In this document: positions 30,499-43,300 of the stretch, one piece after another
How positions within the stretch are numbered: position 1 is the stretch's first letter
How the letters are laid out: every line of letters begins with the position of its first letter
Source of the DNA: Asterias amurensis
Lineage: Eukaryota; Echinodermata; Asteroidea; Forcipulatida; Asteriidae
Reading direction: 5' to 3'
Assembly: GCF_032118995.1 (NCBI RefSeq)
Contig: NC_092662.1
Location: forward strand, 558,001 to 622,000
Length of the DNA: 64,000 nt
The notes under the pieces: model-generated
What the model saw: the letters and a program-made list of their open reading frames with translations, nothing else
Databases searched by the model: none
Told to the model about the DNA's origin: nothing
Made by a program: the position numbers and the translations under genes

Positions 30499-31774
30499 AT
30501 AACCATAAAGCATGTGCACTCTCGGTAAACCCATCTAATAGGCCCCTAATGAAGAAATAATTCAGGAATTGGAAATTACTGAGAGTAATTTAAAGGTTTT
30601 ATTTACTTTTAAACTAGCCGAAAGCTGAATATCTATGGCCAGATTGCCTCTTTATGTACCGAACAAATAGTTTGAACCCTTGAACAGCATCTCTTGCCAC
30701 ACCGGCACAGCACCAAGGGAGACGTAGGTTATAAACACAATATAGCTGGGTCCTAGCTCTATGCTAGACACTCACTCACCAAGCATTGATATACAATGAT
30801 AGGCGTGGCGTTTCGAAGCACATGCTATGTGGGAGTTCCTCAATAATGCAGTGCAGCCATAACAACTATAGACCTTTTCGCAATTAAGTGCTAACTGTTG
30901 AATGTTGTGCATGCTGATCTCCCTAGCTAGCGATTAAGGTTCAACACCAGTTTCAAGAAAAGTTTGCACCTCTTTCCACGCCTTACCTGTCCCTACCGAA
31001 TTTTAAAGGTATAGGTCTAGTCTATGGCGGTGTTTCTAAATCCATGGTGCTGCAACAGTAGGCTAGGCCCTAAAACCACAAAACAAGCGTTTGGAATGTG
31101 CTCAGATTAATAACATAATGGGTTTTATTTTATTCATATAATTCGTCTATAATCTAGCCTATTATGACATTACACTTGCACCTTCGAAGAGGCACATTTT
31201 TATAAGAGGTGCTCCCTCTCTGTCCACTTAAAGTCATTTTCTTTTACTCTTCATGTTTTGTATATATTGCTATTGAATGAGTGGTTGTGGTGTGACAATA
31301 ACACTTCAATGACAATAAAACATAAATTAAAATTATTGTTGTTGCTTTGTTTATTCATTGTCAGTCTTGATTTTCAGATGCAATCTTGATGATTATGTAG
31401 TCATCCATGGGGTTAAGTTCAATAACAGTTCAATATCAATTCCCATTGCCTAGACAAGTCCACACACACACGGTAGTATGTCACACGCCTGCAACCGTGG
31501 ACCTCCTTTTGTCACTCTTTTGTTTTTACTCAAACTTTTATGCAGCAGCTCCCATTGGTTTTGTACACGTTTTCTAACTGTGGAACCGTACCGTGTATGG
31601 TAAAACACATTCAAACCAGGGACCTATAACAAAAGAGGACACTTTATAGGGTCCACGGTCTACGAAAGGTCCACAGTTGGAAAACGTGTTCAAAACTAAT
31701 CGGAGCTGCTACAAAACAATAAATGAGGGAAATTATGAGGGGCACGGTTGCAGGCGTATAAGGTGTGATTTTAT
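30499..31774. other. 3' region between the convergent lectin genes
   Basis: It presumably holds the 3' UTR of lectin 1 and perhaps the end of lectin 2 transcripts. Apart from short repeat pieces (tatagaccttttcgcaatta near 30865) I see no feature and no convincing ORF. Confidence 0.35.
31314..31319 (+). terminator. Candidate lectin 1 polyadenylation signal
   Basis: This AATAAA lies 816 bp downstream of the lectin 1 stop and before the convergent lectin 2 gene. Confidence 0.4.
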
Positions 31775-31940
31775 GGGAGCATTGCGTCCAGAGTTGGGAG
31801 GGGGGTATACTTCCACCAGGGAGCATTGCGTCCAGGGTTGGGAGGGGGTACTTCCACCAGGGAGCATTGCGTCCAGAGTTGGGAGGGGGTACTTCCACCA
31901 GGGAGCATTGCGTCCAGAGTTGGGAGGGGGTACTTCCACC
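31775..31940. repeat. 41-bp minisatellite, four copies, just 3' of lectin 2
   Basis: The unit gggagcattgcgtccagagt...gggtacttccacca occurs four times (starts near 31775, 31819, 31860 and 31901), nearly identical. It lies 35 bp beyond the lectin 2 stop, so it is probably within the 3' UTR. Confidence 0.95.
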
Positions 31941-31974
31941 GAAGTGCCTCTTCTTGCACATGCTGTGTGATTAT

Positions 31975-32889
31975 TCACACGTTGTCAAGCAGGCAGACGT
32001 ACGTGACGTTGAGATACTTTACAACTCGTGGACAGGGATCCGATCCATACCAATCGATGTTCGGGGTGAAGTTGCATTGTCGTTTCCCCTGGCACTCGCT
32101 CTGCACTTTCTCAAGCGATGCGGTTTCATCCCCGTCACAGGGGCCTGCATAGCCGGCGACGAAACAACGATGTGTACTGTCAGCAACGAAACCGTAGAGG
32201 GCCCACTTTACACTGATGATCTCATCGTCTCCACAGTTGATAGCGAAGTTAATGAACTCACATACAAGCTTTTGAACTGCGTTTAAATAAGAAAACACAA
32301 AGTGTTTAGGTGAAAAAAAGTGTAACTTTAAACCGTCAAACCCAAACGGTCACAGAGGGTTGTGAATCATCTCGATGATCTCATCTTGCTACTTCTCTAA
32401 TATTTAATACCCCACGCTATCATTTTCAAAATGATGTGTCCCCCCCCCCCCCCCCGCTTGCCACTCGAAGCCAGAGAGCAGCACGTAAAAACGGTGACCC
32501 TTGTAGGCGTGTCATTCTAGCAAGAATATGGTCATTGTATGCACTGTTGCATCAAAAGAAATGCTTGCCGAAAAGTAGCGACCATTGCTCATTTTCACAT
32601 TTCAGCCCGACTTCCCATGTTGCGCCTTCGGCACTCCATAATCTAACCCAATAATCATTTTCTGCAAAGGGTTTTACTTACTAGTGACTGCCGTTGGTTT
32701 ATTCTTCTTGTCTTTACGGCAAGTTGCTCTAAAGGCCGACATTGTTTGCTGTCTGAGTAGATGACCATCTTGGCCAGCATCCACCGACATCATCACGCTG
32801 CAGGATTCACTGTTTACAACTTGTAAGAAACCGACTGCCAAAGCAAGAAGAATGAGTGCGCGTAGGGTGTACATTGCTTCGCCCGCCAT
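31975..32889 (-). CDS. Secreted single-domain SUEL/rhamnose-binding-type lectin (lectin 2)
   Basis: Two exons join in phase: 32682-32889 and 31975-32276 (stop TGA), giving 169 residues. Exon 1 encodes a clear signal peptide (MAGEAMYTLRALILLALAVG, then FLQVVNS) and a short linker with two Cys (ESCSVMMSVDAGQDG...FRATCRKDKK). Exon 2 is 302 nt, exactly the length of the lectin 1 SUEL exon and entered at the same phase. It encodes CEFINFAINCGDDEIISVKW, ALYG, EKVQSECQGKRQCNF and VVKYLNVTYVC. Cysteine spacing agrees with lectin 1. The first ATG (32889) is conserved in the broken copy at 63646, whereas the second (32874) is not, which favours the first. A TTATAAA lies 36 bp upstream. Known family members bind rhamnose or galactose on microbial surfaces or eggs; the ligand here is unknown. 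Confidence 0.92.
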
Positions 32890-32924
32890 GGCTCACAATG
32901 TTATTTTTCTCGTTAAGCACATCG

Positions 32925-32931
32925 TTTATAA
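32925..32931 (-). promoter_or_regulatory. TATA box of lectin 2
   Basis: TTATAAA on the minus strand lies 36 bp before the ATG at 32889. This implies a very short 5' UTR. Confidence 0.45.
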
Positions 32932-33164
32932 CCGAAAGCGATGCAGCGATGCATTAAATTAGCCTTTTTATTATAAACAGCACCGCACTAAATAATAGAG
33001 GTTGATTTTCACGACAACAAGCACAAGATATCTGGATTATTTATATGGAGTACTCTAATGCTAGAATATTAAAATAAGTAAATCCACAAATAATCTGTGG
33101 TCTGACGCTTCGAAAGCTGCCGTTGCCCGCATTAGGACTATTGACATTGTTTAGGAGAATGTTC

Positions 33165-33245
33165 GAGAAAGTGTAGATTCGTGGATAGAATGTACGAGCC
33201 AAAGGCATTGTAGACAATGTATTTACGAATCTACACTTTAGAGTC
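33165..33245. repeat. Short inverted repeat
   Basis: gaaagtgtagattcgtgga is mirrored by tacgaatctacacttta, with acattgt/acaatgt inside. It is a small hairpin of unknown origin. Confidence 0.5.
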
Positions 33246-34064
33246 TATTCTCTGACTGAAAATATTTCACCCAATCTTTTTACTTTTGTCAAACGACGTT
33301 TGGGCACACTTATAACTATTTAAAAAAAAATAACTACAAGCATATTATACAGTGTGCTTGCAACTTTATCGAGTACAATGTTAAGCCTTTGTTGTTTACT
33401 AAAGTATATTGTTTAACTTAAAATATTATTTAGGGACATTGAAATATAACATGTTTTCACCTAAAATGTTCACATCATGTTATTTTTGGAAAGACAGTCA
33501 TTTCCAAGTTTAACCATCACTATGGTTTGTACACTCAGCTATTTACAGTTGAGTGTAGATTCGTTACGAATATACAGTAAGGGATTCTGTGCCCCCTCCC
33601 CCCCCCCCCCGGCTAATGAGATGATAGCTTACGTCTTTGGTCCGTGCCACCCCAATGCCAAGACCCCCGCCCATCACCCATTTAAAGCTATGCTTCTCAT
33701 GTTCAAAGTTTCACGGACAACATTTCCGCGACCGTAGAACACTAAACTCCTTCCGCGCACCGGTGAAAGTAGTGCGCCTTTGCTGTGTAAGAATTCGTCA
33801 AAAAAATTACAAACTCAATTAAGTGTTCCCATGTTATTTTATTTGGGTTACTTCTAATGAACAAAATATCCACTTGGAAAAAAAATGTACGTTTGTTTAC
33901 ATTTTCCAACAAGTAAACGCCTCGCGTACAAATATAATCATGAGTAAACGGCCCACCAAGGCAATTTTTGCTGTTTTGTATTTGGTGTAATTGGCACACG
34001 TTAGAACGGATGCAATAACCTTGCGACTCCTTTGGTTTTTGCTATCCTAATTTAAGACAATTTT

Positions 34065-34439
34065 TCACAATAATTTTGCTAAATTCGGTCTTGCCTTGGA
34101 TTCAAGTGGACGCCTAAAATGATATGGACCAAGTGTAAACTGTTTGAAGCTGGAACTGGACGAGTAAAAAGGCTGAATTTGGAAGTGAAAATGCTGCACC
34201 ATTTCACACTTTTGCAAGTGTCCCGTCCACCAACCGCCGCCGTGCAAAAGCACGGCGTGTTGCTGTTCTTGGGGAAGTTGAGACAGTACAGCTGCTAGCG
34301 AAGTCACTGGCTGTTGCTCACGGCGAACACTGTGCTGAAACTTGCAACACATTTTGTGCAACAAGAAAGACAGTTTTACTCCTAGCAGAATGAGGAATAT
34401 TGTCGTCCTGGTAGAAATCTTGTGTCGAGTTTCAGACAT
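34065..34439 (-). CDS. Orphan ORF, possible small membrane protein (uncertain)
   Basis: An uninterrupted frame of 166 codons runs from 34565; counted from the ATG at 34439 it gives 124 residues. From that ATG the protein starts with a basic stretch and a hydrophobic segment (TTIFLILLGVKLSFLLHKMC), followed by a Gln/His/Ser-rich tail ending ARPNLAKLL. I do not recognise it. A frame this long is unusual in AT-rich intergenic DNA, but there is no splice, promoter or family support, so it may be a chance frame or a repeat remnant. Confidence 0.22.
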   Translation of the reverse strand: MSETRHKISTRTTIFLILLGVKLSFLLHKMCCKFQHSVRREQQPVTSLAAVLSQLPQEQQHAVLLHGGGWWTGHLQKCEMVQHFHFQIQPFYSSSSSFKQFTLGPYHFRRPLESKARPNLAKLL

Positions 34440-34834
34440 GGTCGAGCCTGACCAGGAGGGGGGTGAGTCAACACAAAAACAATTCTTGCTAGAACCACCA
34501 GTCATGCACGTTACACACACAGTAAGGCACACAACTCTCATGAATATAGAGATATACTGTTTCAATGTTTTTTTATTTACTGCAAATCTTAGGGGACAAA
34601 CAAATGTTTAGCTCTTTGTTGGAAACACTAGTTTATTTTGCTCAAACCCGTTTTTTAAATGTTTTTCAATATGTCATGTACATGATGTATGTGTACACAG
34701 ATTCACAATAAAATTCCCCTCGATCTGTAGTTTTCATTCATGCTCATATGTAGGTAAAATGAACATAGCTCGAATTGGAATGTGGTATCCCTATTCCGCT
34801 ATTGTTGAACTCGCATAGCACACACAGTGTTTGC

Positions 34835-35212
34835 TCATGAACTGAACAATGAGGCTGAAAGGTCGTGATTGTATGACAGCTTCCAGCAAACGCAACCACA
34901 TTGCTCGTAACTGATGTCATTCATTGCATCTCCAAAAGAAATTGTAATACAATTTTCAAAGGAGATGAGAAAAGGAGGAAAACTACATCGATCTTCAATG
35001 CACATCACAGGAATAGTCTCTATTGAATTGCACGAATTTAAATGACTTTGTGGGAATAGAAAGCTGACTTTAGAATTTTTAAAGGTTTTTACGCTATGCG
35101 ATGCAAAGGCAAAACTCAACACCAACATTACTGACCCAAACAATCCACTTCCTTTTCCTCTTTTGATGTCCTTACTCAAATTCACTGCCTTTCGTGGATT
35201 CATAGAAACCAC
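34835..35212 (-). CDS. Orphan ORF, possible Cys-rich secreted protein (uncertain)
   Basis: This is a 125-residue frame with a hydrophobic segment (GLFGSVMLVLSFAFASHS) near the start and seven Cys after it (CNS...MCIEDRC...NC, then YEQCGCVCWKL). The layout resembles a small secreted domain, loosely of PAN type, but I cannot place it in a family. Non-coding repeats lie directly upstream (35338-35640). Confidence 0.25.
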   Translation of the reverse strand: MVSMNPRKAVNLSKDIKRGKGSGLFGSVMLVLSFAFASHSVKTFKNSKVSFLFPQSHLNSCNSIETIPVMCIEDRCSFPPFLISFENCITISFGDAMNDISYEQCGCVCWKLSYNHDLSASLFSS

Positions 35213-35337
35213 ATTATCTTTGTTATGTGCTCATATCTCATTCACACTGATTACAATAAGGAAACCATTCTGTGTGAATCGGGTATTCACCTACCTGTTT
35301 GCAATCAGAATTTATCAAGAGATTAAGTATTGTTTGT

Positions 35338-35636
35338 AAACTTTGGTGGTCTGCCATTGATGTCTTAAGGTCATGAAGACTGAGATGGAAGTTTCTCTCT
35401 ACTCTCTGCGCTGTGTCTTAATCAACATAATATTCTTCTTGTGTTGATTCTTACCTTGAAATGTCTCTATTTGCCAAAATCTATTTTCTCTTTTTTGAAG
35501 AAACTTTGGTGGTCTGTCATTGGTGTCTTGAGGTCATGAAGACCCAGTTGTTATTTTCTTTGTCTGCTCTTTGTCTTAATCAACATATATTCTTCTTACA
35601 TTGACATTTCTTCATGTGTGTATTTGCCACCAAAGT
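35338..35636. repeat. Diverged tandem duplication, about 165 and 135 bp
   Basis: aaactttggtggtctg.cattg.tgtctt.aggtcatgaagac...gtcttaatcaacat...ttcttctt occurs twice in tandem, starting near 35338 and 35503. Confidence 0.7.
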
Positions 35637-36117
35637 CCCTTGTTTATAGAGAATTGTAGCATCAATTTCAATGACCCTACATCATATTCAAAGGATTTAA
35701 ATATAAAAGTACAAGTATGAATCTGGTTTAATCAAAAAGCAATTTTCTGCCCGAATAGTTTATCTCCTGCTTAGTGTGTAATCTGTGGGGTTATGTTTTT
35801 TAGGAAAGTATGTATGGTACAATTTAAGGGAGTTAATTCTATTTTCTCATAAAGTCGAGGCTGCATATAAAAACACTTAAAAATAACAAGCATTTGAAAC
35901 TCAAATACACTTTTATTAAATGTTGCATGCATTCATGCGTAATTTTTGGCTATACAAGTGCGTGCTTTGTATCTTAAGTTTTAATAAAAAGCTTTAGTAA
36001 CGATCGCGATACACTTTTGAATGCTTTCTACATGCCATATTAACTAGAGAGACAGACAGAAATGAACTATACCCGTGTGCTTTGTTCAAAATTTGACCCC
36101 AAAATCACATGAAACTA

Positions 36118-36245
36118 CGCTACTCCATTATTATTTCCCCCTTCGATTATAGAAATACTTAACTACTCCATTATTACTTCCCCCCCCCCTTCGATTATAG
36201 AAATGCTTAACTACTCCATTATTATTATCCCCCTACGATTATATT
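36118..36245. repeat. Tandem repeat, about 55 bp, three copies
   Basis: ctactccattattattt(c)n followed by ttcgattatagaaat.ctta occurs three times, differing mainly in the length of the C tract. Confidence 0.8.
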
Positions 36246-36720
36246 TGTTTCATTTTCACTTTTTGATCAAAATTTGATGACAATGCTGGACCCAAATTGA
36301 TGGAAAACGCTGGAGTTATCCCTTAAGATTGTTTATATTTATTTACACAAGTTTGATAAAAATGCTTGACTTAGGCCTACACCTTGCGTCGTCCCCCCAA
36401 ATTTTAGACCAAAACTTAATGAAAGGTGCTAGACTTATCCTTGTTTTTCCCTCTCACTTTTGACAAAAACTTCATGAAAAGTATTGAACTTACCTACCCT
36501 CTTGTGATTTTCTATATTTTGTACACAAATATGAAGAGATGCTCGACTTGCTGATTGTTTTTTAAATTTTGGACCCAAATTTGATAACATTGCTAAATTT
36601 ACCCCTTTGTTCTCTGACTTTTGACAATTATTTCATGAAAAGCACTGCACTCACCCCTTCTGATTTGTTTCAATTTTTGACCAATATTTGATAACAATGC
36701 TACCCCTTATAATTTTGTTT
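36246..36720. repeat. Degenerate tandem repeat, about 60-70 bp units
   Basis: Phrases of the type tttttgaccaaaatttgat.aaaatgct.gacttacccctt recur about seven or eight times with strong divergence. This looks like an old minisatellite. Confidence 0.5.
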
Positions 36721-36768
36721 ACAATTTACATCTGCATAGTGTAAAACCGAAATCATGTTCTTCATCCA

Positions 36769-37082
36769 CGTCAAAGGCAGTGAAAACCTTTGGTAATTGT
36801 CAAAGGCAGGCGTATCACTACATAGGCTTATGCATACAATACAAATCCTGTGAAAATTTGAACTCAATTGGTCAATGAAGTTGCGAGAGAATAATAGGGA
36901 AAAACATCCTTGTTCGCACAAGTTGTGTGATTTAGATGCCTTGAATAGAGGTCTCGAATTCAACTCAAATATTTGAGTGAGAAATTACTTCTTTCCAAAA
37001 AATTACGTTTACTTCAGAGGGAGCCAAGTAAGTTTTTATTCTAACCATTATTTTGAGTAATTACCAATAGTGTCCAGTGCCT
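36769..37082. mobile_element. TTAA-type MITE copy 3' of C3
   Basis: Left end aaaggcagtgaaaacctttg; right end ttaccaatagtgtccagtgc followed by ctTTAA. Same family as 25762-26123. It lies about 280 bp beyond the C3 stop codon. Confidence 0.65.
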
Positions 37083-37363
37083 TTAATCATCTAGCAAATA
37101 AGACTACATCAGAAACGTGATAACACAAACAAACAATTCCTTATCCATGCATTACCGTGTCATAGCAATCAGCATAATGTAAACAAAACAAATGATAAAA
37201 TTCCTTATCAACGCTTGACCGTTTATCATAGCAAAAGAGAACTGGAAATGGCAAACTACATTGTACGTTTAATATTATGATCATTTAAAAGTGTATATAA
37301 ACTTTATATTATAAAGCATCCTGGTCTGGCTCCTATTTGTAGAAAAATTCACAAAGTATTGGA

Positions 37364-40300
37364 TTAAGTCGGGCATCCAGTCCCAGAAATCAACTGTTGT
37401 TTCAACTGATCCAGTTTACGTTTGAGATTCTTCCATCTGTTTTTGGTGAGATCTCTACCACCGCCCTCTTTGGGCCACTCATAGAATGACATCTTCTCGT
37501 CAATGAGGTACTTATAGCTGTGGATCAAAGAAAATAGAATGAACCAGAATTAATTTACAGAAACTGTCTTGGAAATCAGTATACCCTAATGTGCATTACA
37601 AGAAGTACAAAAATGCCAAGAAAATAAGAAATACTAATACACAAACAGAGCAAGAATGAATTAAATGGGTGCAGTTTTTAACTTCGATTTAAATACATTA
37701 AGTGGAGAAGACTGTCTAACAAGGAGGTAGATTATTTCAAAGATTTGGAGCAGCGTACACAAATGCCACTCTCTATAGTAGCTGTTGCTATTCCCAAATT
37801 TAATTTATTTAATCTTCAATGTTTGCTTTAATTTTCTTTCCTAAGATGTTTCTATTTTAACCGTTAGCTTTGTTCATATACATAGTATTTTATATAGGCT
37901 ATATGAATATTTTTAACTTTGTATTATCCTTTCCTGTAATTGGCGGCTCGTCCGCTGTTGGTTTGGTCAATAAATATATAAACTGGAAGCGGATAAAATT
38001 GTGTTGTCTTGAACATGAAAGACGACAGTATAGTTAATGTACAAAAAGAGAATCACCTTGGTTGTCCCATGTCGTCTTTGAATGGTATTCCACCCGTACC
38101 GATCACCAGGTAGCGTCTAGGCTTGAGATCTGGCTCGTCACAACTCATACTCTTCAAGAAAGTTCGATTCTGATTCATAGCCACAAGATCTAGACCTGTG
38201 GGATGAGGAATTGGACCAGAACATGACAGCATCGACAGTGTTTATGCACACTTAAACAGTTTTATAAACAATTCAGCTCCTTTTGCCGAACATTCATGTT
38301 TGAAGAAAACCGCGAAATTGCACGGTTTTCCTTTTACTTTGCACGGTCGGCCATTAATGGGAGTCAAAAATTTGACTCCCATAAATGGCCGATCGTGTTA
38401 GGTAAAAGGAAAACCTTGCACTTTCGAGACATGTTTGTGTGGATCATTGTATTCTACTTTTACAACATCTTTCTACTCATTATGCATTTTATAACAAACG
38501 GTTTCAAACGCTTTTCAAAGACCAACTCGTCCGATCAAAGGCAACGTGTTCCTTTAAACTATTGTTTCGGACACTGTTTGCCAGGCCAGAAAATGCAGGG
38601 CCCAGTTTCATGGCTCTGCTTACCGTAATTATAGAATCGGCGCTCACGGAAGCAGGGATTCCACCCTTACGTCAAGCATATTTCACGGGTCAGCATAGCA
38701 TGGACATGTGAGGTCAGTCATTAGAGGAAGGGGTGGGGTGGGGGGGGGAAACCATGGCCGGCAATCTTACCTGGTTTGACTGGAGTCAATATAGTCATGC
38801 TGATGGACTGGAAAGATCCTCTTCTTTTAGTTGACACCACTTCTGCTTCAAAGGCTGTTGTATTATAAGCATTAATAATTTGTTATGTCTCTCATTACTT
38901 TCTAAAGAGTAAGACATAGTCCAATAACCATTATTTCCGTTCTTTTCTTCTTGTTTTTTTTATGATGGGATGGTCTGTTGAAATTAGCACTTAGCTATCC
39001 CTCTGGGATATTATGCTTGGGTTTTTTCATGGGAGACTACTTTAAAAAACAAAAAACTTAACACTGATGCGCGATGGTCTAGTGGTATGTAGGATTCGTT
39101 TAGATTATTAAAAACAAAAACTGCCCTAAAAACATTGAAATCCATTTCAAAATGTCCTTTACGGTTAAACGAATCAGAGCCACAAGTCTTGCTGTTTATT
39201 TATTTTGATGTTTCATGTCATTTTAGAAAGTTACAAGGGTTGCCTTGCTCAGTGCTCGTGATGTTGAAGTTTAGAACCGTTACAAGGGTTTCCTTACTAC
39301 TCAGTCATTTTGATGTTTCGTTTCATTCTAGCAAAAATTACATGGAATAAGCCTTGCTGCCAAATCCTTTTAAAAGTTCACAATTGTATGTCACAATATT
39401 GTGTCACAATTATTTGCAAATACTGTTGTTTCTATTCAACATTTTGTTTGAGAATACTTACCAAAATGAGCTGCAGTGTCGCAAGCTTTTAACTTCAACT
39501 CCGCAACGCCAATGGTTCTATGGTCTATAATGATACCCGGGGCACATTTGCCTGCAGTTTACAAAAAGGAACCGTCACACAAATCATTACGTAGGTCTAT
39601 AAAAGTAGACTTTCTTTTACGAAAAACAAATTAATCACAGCGCGGCAATGAAATTCTAAATGGCTGAGGTCCATAAAACACAATAAGAACACATTGGCCG
39701 GGGGGGGGGGGGGGGGCATGGCACATAATTGAGCACCATGTCATAGGCATACCAAATTTTGTTTGATTTCTATATACGCACACACACAGGGCAGGTTTTT
39801 GAATGTTGACGTCATACGGTTTAAAGTCCTATATAGTTACTGGCGCCACATACCTGCTGCACAAGAACATGTGTTCCCAACACACAGTGTACTCAACTGA
39901 GCCCCGCCTTCATCAGGGTGGATGAATTTACTGCATTCAACGGCTGTGAACAAAAAACAAGAGAGTAATGTTTATTTGATATTCATTGTTAGTTTTACGC
40001 ATATTACACTGATGTGCCTTGGCCCTATCCCAAGGCTATATAATACCTAGTTATTATTATTAATAATATTATTATACTTACTAGGGTTATAGTAATCAAA
40101 CACCTTCACCAACACAGGCTGAAGTTTGCCAACCTTGAGTTTTCGTTCGGCTTTGAAAGTGATCTCCTCAACTCGATCTCTACTGATCTGAAGAAAGAAC
40201 ATTGATAACCGCACAATCAGGAATAGCTTCCGATAGACCTTTATCACGGTGTGGCCATCTTGATTTTACTCCATTCCAACTCATTGTAAAACCAAACGAA

Positions 40301-43300
40301 GGCTGGCCGAAACCATGTTTGCGCAATAAATGTTAGCATTCGTTGCTGTTATTGGAAACATGGAACAAGATGGCGACAACGTGATAAAGGTCCTAATGCT
40401 CAACTCATCAAAGGTATCTTCAACTGGGCCTAGAGGTACTTAATTAAATGTTTTAGGGTCACTTGGTTTCTAAAGAAAACACTTGTTCTAAAGGGAACAA
40501 TATTTGCAAACAATTGAAACTTCATCAGCACATACTTCATCCAGGTAAAAGACGACTGATAGATCAGTTTCTTCAATAAGATGGATGTTGTCTCCGCTGT
40601 TTTGTTTGACCTGAAACAACAAGAACAAAATGTGATTTTAAATGTTGATTGCAGATTACGCAACGATTGTGATGTTGCTTTCAATATATTTTCTTGATTG
40701 ACTGGAAAAATACCTAATATCTTACCACTGGACCATCAAGCTAGCGCGATGGCTACAGGTAGTTTAAATAATACTTTCTCACACATTTTCAGACATGTTT
40801 TCATTCCAACATAATCAAATTAACAATAACAAATATAAAGAGGAGAATTGGAAATGGGGAGCATATTAACCAGAAAAGCCACAGCTTGTGGTAAGCTTGC
40901 CCATACAAACAAAAAACACCATTATAGATGGGAAAAAAACAATTCTTCATCCGTAATGCAAAATAACATTACCTCGTCCAGATCTTCCGCCATAGCTTGG
41001 TACCCTGTGTATAAACCTACTTCAAGAATTGCCATTCCAGTCGTCTCGCCTTTTAAGTAACTGCAGAATTAGAAGAAAACAGAAAACATTTATTTTTTAG
41101 AAAAGCACTTACAGATAACCCATAGGGAGTTACTATAAGAAAGACGCAGCAATTGTGAAGAGTCTTTCTTAAGGACACATATAGTCATGACCAGGACTCG
41201 AACCACTCTGGCTGATCAGAAACGTCAAAGCAATACTCAGGTGTGCGTATTTGCTTTGCCACGGCCGGGCACGCCTAGTAAGGTTTCAACCTAAAAGTGG
41301 AAATGTTGGCAGATTTTTACAGTCGGGTTACTGTACACCACAAATTCGCTGCATACCTCCAACACATCACCCCCATCCTTCAACAACTCCATTGGCTTCC
41401 GGTTTCGGAAAAATAATGCTCTTTGTTTGGAAATGCCTTCACTCCTCAGCACCTGTCTATCTCAACAATCTTCTCTCCATTTAGTATCGCGACAGCCGAC
41501 TCCGTGAATTGGACGCCGCAACAAAACTTACTCCCACCATCTGTAAGAAACTGGTTGGTCAGGGTGCCTTTGGTTATAGCGGCCCCAACCTATGGAACAA
41601 ACTCCCCAAGAAATCTGCCAGTCTGACTCAATCATGACATTCAAAAAACTGTTGAAGACCGAACTGTTCAGAGCCCATTAATTTGTTTATTGTTAATTCT
41701 CTTTCTGTTCAGCGCCTTGATCTAGTGTCTAGGATATGTGCGCTTTATAAGAACTCTGTATTATTATTATTGTTACCTCAGTTCAATAGTATACTGGATA
41801 CGTTGATTGTTCTCATCCACTTCAATGGCTTCTTGGTTGATGTTTAGCACAAAGTCACAATTGTCCACATTCGGCTCCGGGATGTTGTAGCTGGACTCAA
41901 ACTAAGGAAATAAAACAAAACTGGCTGGGCTCGTTGTGGACAGTTTCTTGCAAGATCTGACTGAACATAATACATTGGAGACAAACAAGCGGCATCCACA
42001 CACCTTTTTAATTTTTTCAATGATTTTTTAATCGGTATACGATTGGTAATCACTTTTAAAATAAATGACAATTAGAAAACTATTTGAAAGGTAACAGCTC
42101 CGATAGTATAAAACGTACGTAAACATACATCAGTTTGTACGCCCAACTTTGAATCTGAGGAGCGACGTAACTGCAGTTAATGCTAATACTTTATTCCCAC
42201 AAACTTGGAATGAAACTTTCACATAATACTTGAATTGTACAAATCTACCTCAATATAAGGATTGAAACAAGCAAACGGTACCACAAAAGTAAAGGCTTGT
42301 TTACCTTGCTCTTTATTTATGTAAATCTTTTTTTGTGAGGAATGTTTGTATCAACGTCTCTCTTCAGAGCCACAACTCCTCAAGAAAATAATTTATATTT
42401 ATAGGTGGCTTTACCACAAACTTACTATAAAGATGTACTTCCTAAACAAGCAAATTATTGGCTTGAGGGGGGGGGGGGGGGTGGGAGGGTAAACTGTCTA
42501 CACTTACTTTAAGTTGACCCATGCCTGTGCCTGCAGAATCAAAAGACACTTTGAACTCGGATTGATGTTCTGGAACCTAAACATAGAAAGTAAAACTTCA
42601 GATGTTAAGATACATTAAAAGCTTATAGGTTTACCCACTTTTGGGTTGGATGATGTCTTTAAGCTCAGAATTCATACAGTAACCCCCCCCCCCCTTAATT
42701 AATAACATTTTAGTTATCGTGTATACATTAGGGCAAACAAGAAAATGTACAAGCTGCCACCAATGTTTGTCATTATATTTGGCCCAATAGGAGGTATATT
42801 TTTAGCGTCTTGTGATTTCTTCATACCATGGCAAATGTTCGGTCATGCCTATTGGCCGGTGTTCTGGGAATCACTGCGAGTGCCTCCTCAATTTTCTAAT
42901 CAAATCTAGGAAATAGTTATCTGGGTCTTTGGTGTCTTCGTTTTTTTTTTCTCATTTCTGGTCTTGTAAAATAAATTCTGGTGCCGTACAAATTTTTAGC
43001 AACAAATCGCGAGGTTTTATGAATTTAATTTAGATTTTGAGGTCTCGAAATTAAACATGAAAGCAAACTTCGTGTGACAATAGGGTGTTTTTTTCTTTCA
43101 TTATTTTCTCGCAACTTCGACGACCAATTCAGCTAAATTTTTCACAGGTTTGTTATTTTATGCATATGTTGAGATACACCAAGTGAGAAGACTGGTTTTG
43201 ACAATTACCAATAGTGTCCACTGTCTTTAATACATATTAGCTGGTAACCATTTTCCTGCACATTGGGTACATAATTATACTCAGACTCGAAGCCTGACGC

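Noticed and set aside
31677-32298. Several frames across the lectin 2 SUEL exon and the 41-bp minisatellite
   Set aside because: They are shadows of lectin 2 and repeat translations.
39068-39100. tRNA-like gatggtctagtggta
   Set aside because: Isolated A-box-like piece without a B box or acceptor stem.
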